Shown: positions 1 to 6,447 of the stretch, piece after piece
How positions within the stretch are numbered: the stretch's first letter is position 1
Layout: every line of letters starts with the position of its first letter
From: Rhodospirillaceae bacterium
GTDB taxonomy: Bacteria; Pseudomonadota; Alphaproteobacteria; Rhodospirillales; Magnetovibrionaceae
NCBI GenBank assembly: GCA_002401565.1
Contig: NVTL01000089.1
Span: 2,686-9,138 of the forward strand
Direction: 5' to 3'
DNA: 6,453 nucleotides
Program-made: the position numbers and the translations under genes
Notes under the pieces: generated by a model
Seen by the model: the letters and a program-made list of their open reading frames with translations, nothing else
What the model was told of the DNA's origin: nothing
Database searches by the model: none

Positions 1-402
1 TTTAAAACCCCGATTGTTATTCCCGTCATGGGCAAGCTGTCTCTTGAATTACGGGTCTGCCTAGCGGCACATAAAGCACAAATAGCTCTTCCCTTTTCCT
101 CCAGAGTACAATGCCGAATCGCTCATGAGATTGACTATGTCCTCGCTTTTAAAGAGACGTATGGCATGGCGCTCAAATATGTTCCCAGCGCTGGAATAGA
201 TTTTTCACCATCTTCTTTACACCAGAATACGGCAGCAAACATTCGCATTGGTGATCGCGACTTTACGTTGGAAGAGATCATCGAGGCTGAAATCATTACT
301 GGAATTCCTGCTCTTGAAAGATGCCTTCAGGCAAGCCTCGCATCTCATGGGGCACATGATCCTGCGCTTGTTGCATCCATTGCAAGGTTTACAAAGGCAT
401 AA
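1..402 (+). CDS. 3' end of an unrecognised gene (partial, open at left edge)
   Basis: The frame is open from the first base to a TAA at 400-402, giving at least 133 codons. The first ATG (28-30) has no Shine-Dalgarno-like sequence in front of it and the nine preceding codons are also open, so I read this as the C-terminal part of a longer protein, not a complete 124-residue gene. The visible part looks like a folded, soluble protein. It has a hydrophobic start (PIVIPVMGKLSLELRV), a mixed helical middle (HEIDYVLAFKETYGMALKYVP), and an acidic helix (TLEEIIEAEIITGIPALERCL) before a short C-terminal helix ending RFTKA. I see no membrane segment, metal-binding cluster or nucleotide motif, and I recognise no family. 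It lies 60 bases before the GTPase gene on the same strand, so it could belong to the same transcript or be an unrelated neighbour. That it is coding is fairly sure; its function is unknown. Confidence 0.6.
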   Translation, partial: FKTPIVIPVMGKLSLELRVCLAAHKAQIALPFSSRVQCRIAHEIDYVLAFKETYGMALKYVPSAGIDFSPSSLHQNTAANIRIGDRDFTLEEIIEAEIITGIPALERCLQASLASHGAHDPALVASIARFTKA

Positions 403-462
403 AATACATCGAGGTATCATCTACCCATCTTCTTCAATTTTCACAGGTAACTGAGTGTTTCT

Positions 463-2784
463 ATGAGAACAACTGAAATAAAAATTTATTATAATCCTTA
501 TAGGGTCAAAACCGAGATCAGCATCAATGGAGTGCCTCATCCTAACTTGATGGAAGTCGTCAGAAATAGGCGTTTATCGCAATGGATTGATAGTTTTCTC
601 CCTAAGGTGTTCGAGGAGCTGAATTCACGAGCGATCAATCTGGTTTTTGAAGGAACCACTTTGGATGAGGAAGATGTCAAGTATGCGGTCGAGCAGTTCC
701 TTCAGGAAACAAGCGATGTTTCTATCACTGCGGAATACATAACCTCGGACAGGTCTGTTGATGAACGGGTCAGCGATATAAAGAAACTTTTTGAAGATGC
801 GCAAACCGGACCGATTGATGAGTTTCGCTCCCCGGAAATACATGCGGCTTTTGAGCGCGCACTTGCGCCAGAATTTGAAGTTAATGTCCTCGCAACCATG
901 TCGGCAGGGAAATCAACACTTATTAACGCCATGCTGGGATTGGAGCTGATGCCTTCAAAAAACGAAGCATGTACAGCAACTATTGCAAAAATTCACGATT
1001 ATGACGATATGATCGGCTTTGAAGGAAAAAGGTATGGGAATGATGATCGCCTGATTGATGACTGGACTGTGATTTACGATCCGAATTCGGACGTAACCAA
1101 TAAAAGGCCTACTTTACTGGAAAAATGGAACGAGGATGAAAAAACATCCCGGATTGAGGTTCGAGGCAACATTCCAGAAATCAATGAGCGTGAACAAGTT
1201 CGCCTTGTTCTTGTCGATACGCCTGGCCCGAACAATTCGCGTGACGAAAGTCACCGCGAGGCCACAATTCGGACGATTACTTCAAACCGTCCTTCCATGG
1301 TTCTTTATGTTCTTAACGCCCATAATTTAGGGGTGCAGGACGATAAGTCCTTGTTGAAGGTCATCAAGGATATGATGGAAAAGGGCGGACGAGAAGCTCA
1401 TGATCGGTTTGTGTTTGTGGTGAATAAAATTGATGGATTTGATCCTGAAAGAGGAGAACTCGTTACCACAGCTCTAAATAATGTCAGGAGTTATCTTGAA
1501 GAAAACGGAATTCATAACCCTCTCGTGATACCTGTATCAGCAGAACTAACCATGATGCTGCGAACCGAGACTAATTGTGGCGAGGATGCTTTAACCCGCA
1601 GTCAAAGAGGACGTCTGAATAACTCAAAAGAGCTTTTTCTTATGGAGCCGAAGATGAATATGCTGGAGCATGTCAAACATGACATCGGCGCAATTGCCTA
1701 CGCCACCCTTAATGAACAACTTGAGCAGGGGGATGAAAATAGGCGAGCTGAGATTCTAAGCGGTGTACCCATCCTCGAACAACTTCTTGAAAATTACATC
1801 TCGAAACATGCTCAGCCTGCCCGATTGAAAGATGTTGTCGATACGTTTGACGAAGCTGCACGCAAAGTAAAAATCACCAAACAGATGAAATCGCTCATAG
1901 AAAAAAAGGGAAAAGAATTACACAAAATCAATCAGGTTATTGCGAAATTCCAAAATGACCGAGGTCGTATTGAGAAAGCAAAACAGTTCAGAGAGCGTGT
2001 GGAAAATCTCAATTTTGAAAAAAACGAAGAGAGCCAAAATTTCACTATAAACATTCAATTCAATCACTTCCTTCGCAGCCTACAAAAAAGGCAGAAAGAA
2101 GATCTAAATGAGCATGAAGCAAGGGAATTCATAGTTTCTAAAACGAAACAAGCAAATGAAATGATGATCTCAATCAATGCTCAATTTCATGACAGTCTTG
2201 AAAAGGATTTAAGAGTACGCTTTGCAGCATTGCACGAGGAATATAAGAAACATGTTGCTGATGTATTGAAAAAAAGCCTTCCCGATGACTTGTCTGGTGA
2301 GATTGTTGAATTTCAAACCTCTCTGTTAGAAATGAAGCCTGTCAATCAGATGCTGTCTCATTATCAGTATAAGGCAAGGAAAATCGTGGGTCATGAAAAA
2401 GTAAGCCAAATAGTCCTGTACAACCCATTTACCTGGTTTAAAGATGATTTGAATATCCCCGTGTACGCCGACGTTCAAAAATTTAATGATAGCGCCTTCC
2501 AAAAGGGTCTTGCTACTGATTTGCAAAGGATATTCGATGCGACTCGAGTTAAGTTTGAAAACTCTGTCCGGGAAAATCAGGAAAATGCAAAAGAAGCCCT
2601 TCTTGATGAAATGATCGGAATAGATCAACGAGTTGATGACATTTTATATAAATTGAAGAACGTCGAGAAAGATAAGAACAATAAAGAAATTGAACTAAAT
2701 AAAGCCAAGAATATTATCTCTTGGCATGACAATTTCCGGGAAAAATTAAATGACGTTCTAAATGTAAAAAGGAATGTAAAATGA
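463..2784 (+). CDS. Dynamin-like large GTPase with an extra N-terminal domain
   Basis: A 773-residue protein with a full set of GTPase signatures. G1/P-loop is ATMSAGKST at residues 144-152, a G2-type Thr lies in CTATIAK (170-176), G3 is DTPG (252-255), G4 is NKID (321-324), and a G5-like VSA is at 358-360. The spacing and the GKSTLINAMLG continuation fit the bacterial dynamin-like group. Such proteins bind and hydrolyse GTP and tubulate, fuse or tether membranes. After the G domain the protein is largely helical and charged, with likely coiled coil at about 465-520, 560-605 and 695-765. Between the last two lies a short aromatic stretch (YNPFTWFK, 653-660) that could be the lipid-contacting paddle tip. 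Residues 1-110 form a separate domain (IKIYYNPYR near the start, later LVFEGTTLDEEDV) that I believe recurs in front of some bacterial GTPases but cannot name. The first G1 glycine is replaced by Ala144. The start at 463 is forced, because an in-frame TAA lies at 448-450 and the only other possible initiation codon between them is a CTG. The ribosome site is weak (GAG at 453-455). The stop overlaps the next start. Confidence 0.9.
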   Translation: MRTTEIKIYYNPYRVKTEISINGVPHPNLMEVVRNRRLSQWIDSFLPKVFEELNSRAINLVFEGTTLDEEDVKYAVEQFLQETSDVSITAEYITSDRSVDERVSDIKKLFEDAQTGPIDEFRSPEIHAAFERALAPEFEVNVLATMSAGKSTLINAMLGLELMPSKNEACTATIAKIHDYDDMIGFEGKRYGNDDRLIDDWTVIYDPNSDVTNKRPTLLEKWNEDEKTSRIEVRGNIPEINEREQVRLVLVDTPGPNNSRDESHREATIRTITSNRPSMVLYVLNAHNLGVQDDKSLLKVIKDMMEKGGREAHDRFVFVVNKIDGFDPERGELVTTALNNVRSYLEENGIHNPLVIPVSAELTMMLRTETNCGEDALTRSQRGRLNNSKELFLMEPKMNMLEHVKHDIGAIAYATLNEQLEQGDENRRAEILSGVPILEQLLENYISKHAQPARLKDVVDTFDEAARKVKITKQMKSLIEKKGKELHKINQVIAKFQNDRGRIEKAKQFRERVENLNFEKNEESQNFTINIQFNHFLRSLQKRQKEDLNEHEAREFIVSKTKQANEMMISINAQFHDSLEKDLRVRFAALHEEYKKHVADVLKKSLPDDLSGEIVEFQTSLLEMKPVNQMLSHYQYKARKIVGHEKVSQIVLYNPFTWFKDDLNIPVYADVQKFNDSAFQKGLATDLQRIFDATRVKFENSVRENQENAKEALLDEMIGIDQRVDDILYKLKNVEKDKNNKEIELNKAKNIISWHDNFREKLNDVLNVKRNVK
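2769..2773 (+). promoter_or_regulatory. Ribosome binding site for the small membrane protein gene
   Basis: AAGGA lies 7 bases before the ATG at 2781 and inside the last codons of the GTPase gene. Together with the ATGA overlap this supports translational coupling and fixes the start of the small gene. Confidence 0.65.
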
Positions 2785-3254
2785 ATGTCAGTGATAGATT
2801 GAAACAAGCTGTTGCTGATAGCGATGTTATTCACGTACGCGCGATTTTTAAACGTCAACTTGATGAAGATCGGGAAAAAGGTGGTTTTGCCACCAAGGTA
2901 TTGATTGACTATACGGACGAGAATGGTCTGGATATATTCCATTTAGACGATGGTAACAGCTTATTCACAGATAGCTGCGACATGTGGACAGAAAACTTAT
3001 GGGATCACCTTTTCGTCGAGTTAAATGATAATTTTTCCAGAGAGAAAATTAAAAACCTATGGCTGGTTATGTCCCATCTGCGTCAAGTGGGTCATTCGAA
3101 TTTTCAGATCGATGAAAAGGTCACTCCAGCCTCCTTTAATAATCAAGATAAGGAAAAGCTTTCTTCCCACCATCCCACAAATCACTGGTGGATCGGTGGG
3201 GGTATCGTGGCGTTAGTTTTCGTGTTCCTCACCTATAAAGCATTAACAGATTGA
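2781..3254 (+). CDS. Small protein with a single C-terminal membrane segment
   Basis: A 157-residue protein of unknown family. Residues 1-125 look soluble and acidic, with a helical start (SDRLKQAVADSDVIHVRAIFKRQL, roughly 4-27), a possible beta section (KVLIDYTDENGLDIF, 39-53), and a Trp-containing helical part (about 69-103). A polar linker with several histidines (HHPTNHWW) leads into one hydrophobic segment at about 136-152 (GGGIVALVFVFLTY), and only five residues follow (KALTD). There is no signal peptide at the N terminus. This is a tail-anchor layout, so the body probably faces the cytoplasm. The start ATG overlaps the GTPase stop as ATGA and has a good ribosome site, and the stop lies 13 bases before the ATPase start. 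The position suggests a membrane adaptor or receptor that brings the GTPase or the ATPase to the membrane, which is inference. No catalytic motif is visible. A small toxin or effector is a less likely alternative. Confidence 0.8.
   Translation: MNVSDRLKQAVADSDVIHVRAIFKRQLDEDREKGGFATKVLIDYTDENGLDIFHLDDGNSLFTDSCDMWTENLWDHLFVELNDNFSREKIKNLWLVMSHLRQVGHSNFQIDEKVTPASFNNQDKEKLSSHHPTNHWWIGGGIVALVFVFLTYKALTD
3186..3236 (+). other. Predicted C-terminal transmembrane segment of the small protein
   Basis: Codes for residues 136-152, about 17 mostly hydrophobic residues led by two tryptophans and a GGG run and ending FLTY. It is the only membrane-spanning candidate in this protein. The call rests on reading hydrophobicity by eye. 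Confidence 0.75.
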
Positions 3255-3257
3255 ATT

Positions 3258-3262
3258 AAGGG
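3258..3262 (+). promoter_or_regulatory. Ribosome binding site for the HerA-like ATPase gene
   Basis: AAGGG sits 5 bases before the ATG at 3268, in the 13-base gap after the small gene. A second in-frame ATG at 3277 would be 14 bases away, so 3268 is the better start. Confidence 0.65.
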
Positions 3263-3267
3263 TTCCC

Positions 3268-6200
3268 ATGAACGAGATGAACATCACGGGGCAGGAGAAG
3301 CTCCAGCTCGCTTTGCTAGAAACTGAAACCATTGTTTTCAAAGGCTACCTTGATGCAGTCGCGCATTTGCCTGTTATCCCGCTTGAAACAAGTCTTGAAG
3401 AGACCTTGCCTCAGGTGCGATTGCAACGGGTTACCCGGATTGTTTATGACAAGGACGAAGATACGCTTGGTAAATTCAACAGCGTCTTTTCCGCGCTACA
3501 TAGCTTTAACTGTAACGTTGTGGTTATCTTGAAAGCGGTTAAAAGCCATACGGACATTTATATAGGCACCCGTAAAAATGATGGTGAAATCGGGTCCGAC
3601 GCAGATCAGACTCTGACGGCTGCTATTGCTGGTAACTTCCCCGGCATTCAGTTCGGCGAACGGGTCTTTGATGAAGATATCCATAAACTGCTCAGCCCGT
3701 TAGAGGGCTCTGATATGTCTGCTATTGCCAGTATTGCCGGTGTTCCGTCCCTTAAAAATGATGATCTCAACTCTTTTTCTCAGGGGATCGAAAAGATCAT
3801 TGATGGAATGAGAGGGCGCGAATATACCGCCATCATTCAAGCAACGCCAGTCGCACGAAGAGAATTGGAGCGCGTAGAAAATGCCTATGCAGATATCTAT
3901 AGCGCCCTATCTGTACATGAAACGCAGAACATCACGTTCTCCGAAAATGACAGTGAAGCCGTTGGGAAAACTCTGACTGAGGGGATTACGGAAACTTTGT
4001 CGAAATCTGTTGGAGAGACGATAACCAATACGACTGGGTTTGGTACATCGGAGAGTAAGTCACAGGCAAGCATGGATATTAAAGGTGCAATCAGCAAAGC
4101 TGGTGCAAGTGCCGTGTCGGGAGCACTTTCAGGTGGTGTCGCAGCGGGAGTGATGAGCCTAGGTCTCGGAACTCTTCCTGGAGCAGCCATTGGAGCACTT
4201 GCAGGCGGTGCTGCTGGCTTTGCGGGAGGCTTGTTTGGTGGATCAGAAAGTGCGTCTACTTCAACCAATGACAGTCATTCACAAGCCGACAGCTCAACGA
4301 ATTCAACTTCCGTTGCTGAAAATAGTTCCACCACTGAGAGTGCCACAACAACTACAGGAACCGGAAAATCCATTCAGATTACTGGGAAAAATCGCCGAGT
4401 GGCTGGAATGCTAGAATCAATCGATGCGCAACTTGAACGTATTGAGGAATGCAAAAGCTACGGAATGTGGGAGTGGGGTGCCTATTTTGTTGGCTCAAGC
4501 AGCATTGATGTCAAGCTGGGAGCAGATCTTTATTCCGGCACATTGCGGGGTGAAACCTCAGGTTTGGAGCGTAATAACATTACTTTGTGGAAAAGCTTTG
4601 ATGACAGCGAAAAATTCATGGCACTTCAACAATATGTAGCTCAATTACGCCACCCAATTTTTGAAATGCCTGAGATGTTTCAAACGCCCAGTGTCACTCA
4701 TACCTCGCTGATCAGCACGCGGGAAATAGCCGTAGCAATGAGCTTGCCGAGAAAATCTCTTCCGGGTATTCCGGTTTACGACGCAGCTCCCTTTGGACGC
4801 TCCGTTACGCGACTGGACGGCGCTCAAAACGATAAAAAAACGATCTCTGTCGGCAAAGTGTCGAATTATGGTACAAGCGATCAATATCTTGATGTTGACC
4901 TTGATGTTCAGTCCCTAAGCGGTCATATGTTTGTTACGGGTAGCACTGGTGCTGGTAAATCTAACGTCATTTATTCCGTCATTGAGCGGCTCTATCGAAA
5001 TCACAATATTCCTTTTTTGATTATTGAACCCGCAAAAGGGGAATATAAGGATGTTTTCGGTGGCTACGACGGTGTCAATGTATTTGGAACGAACGTCAAA
5101 CATACACCTTTATTACGCCTCAACCCATTTTCCTTTCCCCAGAACATCCATGTCATGGAACATATCGACCGACTGATTGAGATTCTCAATGCCGTTTGGC
5201 CGATGTATGCTGCTATGCCTGCCATCCTGAAGGAAGCGATTGAAGAGACATATGAGCTGGTCGGTTGGGATCTGATCAATTCGATCTGTCGTTTTGAAAA
5301 AACAGTTTTCCCCGATTTTCATGATCTGATAGGTGTTTTGCCCAAGATTATCAACGAGTCAGACTATTCTCAGGAAATGAAGGGGAATTATGCTGGTGCC
5401 TTGGTAACAAGGGTGAAATCCATGACTAATGGATATTTCAAAACGATATTCCAGAAAGACGAATTGGAACCTTCCATCTTGTTCGACCAAGCCTGTATAG
5501 CAGATTTGTCCCGTGTTGGGTCAACGGAAACGAAATCCCTTTTGATGGGCGTTCTTTTCTTGAAATTGCAAGAATACCGTATGTCTGAGGCTGCAGGTTC
5601 AAATTCAGAATTAAAGCATGTAACGGTGATTGAAGAGGCTCACAACCTGCTCCGCAGAACCAGTGGCGCACAAAGTGAAGAGGGCGCAAACCTTCAAGGC
5701 AAGTCGGTTGAGATGATCTCTAACGCGATTGCAGAGATGCGTACCTATGGGGAAGGCTTTATCATTGCAGACCAAGCCCCAGGACTTTTGGATCAATCAG
5801 CCATACGCAATACGAATACAAAGATTATTTTACGTTTGCCTGATTTTGATGATCGAAACCTAGTTGGAAAATCTGCGCGTTTGAATGAGGAACAGATTGA
5901 AGAGCTCGCTTCCTTAAAAACAGGTTGTGCGGCGATTTATCAGAACAACTGGCTAGAGCCGGTTCTTTGCCAGTTTAATCAATTTACAAATGAGCTTCCT
6001 TTTACCTATGAGGCCAGTAACCAGCTCCTTGTTGATATTCGAGTTAATGCAAAGTCAAGGTTCCTTAAATCGGTCATTAAGTTTGCCCTGACATCTGATG
6101 GTGAGGTCTTAAGAGAAGCAAAGGCTGAATACCATCCCTACAATCCAAAAGTTGTTGAAGAGGCCTGTGATGACCTAAATGACCTGCCTTACCTGGTAGG

Positions 6201-6447
6201 GGATACTCTGGGGCTACCCAAAATTCTTTTGGCTAATGCCCATATTAACCAACCAATCGAATGGTTAAAGGCTATTCGGTCTCAGGTGATGACACAGCTG
6301 GATCAGGCTTTGTTTGATGAAGCGGAAGACAATGCCCTTATGGAACAGGTTCTCGAACTTATAATTCGAAATAAACCTAAAAACAGAAATGTATTAGAGA
6401 ACGCATTTATTGAGGTGAAAATGATGAATAGGGAAAGTGTTATATGA
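3268..6447 (+). CDS. HerA/FtsK-class (DUF87-like) translocase ATPase with internal membrane-like insert
   Basis: A 1059-residue protein, about twice the length of archaeal HerA. The ATPase core is in the second half. Walker A is GSTGAGKSN (558-566), followed by a HerA-like strand LIIEPAKGEYK (584-594). Walker B is VTVIEEAHNLL (785-795, catalytic Glu within EE 789-790), a sensor strand FIIADQAP (831-838) has Gln836, and NTKIILRLP (850-858) holds the likely arginine finger Arg856. HerA-class enzymes form hexameric rings that pump DNA and often work with a nuclease. Residues 1-220 form an N-terminal domain (VVVILKAVKSHTDIYIGTR, 84-102; FPGIQFGERVF, 124-134) that resembles, from memory, the front domain of conjugation-type ATPases. 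Residues 215-278 and 326-368 are Ser/Thr-rich and flank a glycine-zipper hydrophobic block at 279-325. A helical C-terminal part (about 960-1059) follows the core. The gene starts 13 bases after the small membrane protein gene, and its stop overlaps the next start as ATGA. DNA pumping at the membrane is plausible, and protein remodelling is an alternative. The ATPase class is secure; the substrate is unknown. Confidence 0.9.
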   Translation: MNEMNITGQEKLQLALLETETIVFKGYLDAVAHLPVIPLETSLEETLPQVRLQRVTRIVYDKDEDTLGKFNSVFSALHSFNCNVVVILKAVKSHTDIYIGTRKNDGEIGSDADQTLTAAIAGNFPGIQFGERVFDEDIHKLLSPLEGSDMSAIASIAGVPSLKNDDLNSFSQGIEKIIDGMRGREYTAIIQATPVARRELERVENAYADIYSALSVHETQNITFSENDSEAVGKTLTEGITETLSKSVGETITNTTGFGTSESKSQASMDIKGAISKAGASAVSGALSGGVAAGVMSLGLGTLPGAAIGALAGGAAGFAGGLFGGSESASTSTNDSHSQADSSTNSTSVAENSSTTESATTTTGTGKSIQITGKNRRVAGMLESIDAQLERIEECKSYGMWEWGAYFVGSSSIDVKLGADLYSGTLRGETSGLERNNITLWKSFDDSEKFMALQQYVAQLRHPIFEMPEMFQTPSVTHTSLISTREIAVAMSLPRKSLPGIPVYDAAPFGRSVTRLDGAQNDKKTISVGKVSNYGTSDQYLDVDLDVQSLSGHMFVTGSTGAGKSNVIYSVIERLYRNHNIPFLIIEPAKGEYKDVFGGYDGVNVFGTNVKHTPLLRLNPFSFPQNIHVMEHIDRLIEILNAVWPMYAAMPAILKEAIEETYELVGWDLINSICRFEKTVFPDFHDLIGVLPKIINESDYSQEMKGNYAGALVTRVKSMTNGYFKTIFQKDELEPSILFDQACIADLSRVGSTETKSLLMGVLFLKLQEYRMSEAAGSNSELKHVTVIEEAHNLLRRTSGAQSEEGANLQGKSVEMISNAIAEMRTYGEGFIIADQAPGLLDQSAIRNTNTKIILRLPDFDDRNLVGKSARLNEEQIEELASLKTGCAAIYQNNWLEPVLCQFNQFTNELPFTYEASNQLLVDIRVNAKSRFLKSVIKFALTSDGEVLREAKAEYHPYNPKVVEEACDDLNDLPYLVGDTLGLPKILLANAHINQPIEWLKAIRSQVMTQLDQALFDEAEDNALMEQVLELIIRNKPKNRNVLENAFIEVKMMNRESVI
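4102..4242 (+). other. Glycine-zipper hydrophobic block within the ATPase gene
   Basis: Codes for residues 279-325, built almost only of Gly, Ala, Val, Leu, Ser, Met, Phe and Ile with no charged residue. Small residues recur every three or four positions, and a GTLPG turn (301-305) divides the block into two halves of about 20 residues. This looks like a helical hairpin able to enter or lie on a membrane. DNA here is visibly more G/C-rich than the surroundings: I count 35 G/C of 60 in 4141-4200. Confidence 0.7.
4243..4371 (+). other. Ser/Thr-rich low-complexity linker within the ATPase gene
   Basis: Codes for residues 326-368, dominated by Ser, Thr, Asn and Ala (short samples: SESASTSTNDSHS, TESATTTTGTG). 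It is probably disordered and joins the glycine-zipper block to the rest of the ATPase. A similar but less extreme Thr/Ser-rich, Glu-containing stretch precedes the block at about residues 215-278, so the hydrophobic block is framed on both sides. Confidence 0.7.
6430..6434 (+). promoter_or_regulatory. Ribosome binding site for the truncated downstream gene
   Basis: AGGGA lies 9 bases before the ATG at 6444 and 12 before a second ATG at 6447, which favours 6444 as the start of the next gene. Confidence 0.5.

Noticed and set aside
28..402. Complete 124-residue gene starting at the ATG at 28
   Set aside because: There is no ribosome site before 28 and the frame is open to the left edge, so a partial longer gene is more likely.
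370..410. Promoter-like hexamers TTGCAT (371-376) or TTGCAA (380-385) with TAAAAT (400-405) before the GTPase gene
   Set aside because: The spacers are 23 and 14 bases, outside the usual range, and the 17-base-spaced alternative is a poor -10. I do not claim a promoter.
248..454. Second + strand frame overlapping the upstream gene
   Set aside because: It overlaps a better frame, has no recognisable features and no clear ribosome site.
403..462. Possible terminator in the gap, from ATAC/GTAT around 404-417
   Set aside because: The arms are only four bases and no T-run follows, so there is no credible hairpin terminator.
463..2784. Assignment as LeoA or another named bacterial dynamin
   Set aside because: Length, the extra N-terminal domain and the neighbouring genes do not match what I know of those loci, so no symbol is given.
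2625..2942. Minus-strand open frame across the GTPase/small-gene junction
   Set aside because: It is Phe/Leu/Ser-rich as expected for the reverse of an A-rich, Lys-rich coding end, and lies wholly under two well-supported genes.
3897..4268. Minus-strand open frame of 123 codons, rich in Pro and Ala
   Set aside because: It is the complement of the Gly/Ala-rich part of the ATPase gene; its composition is a by-product and it has no independent support.
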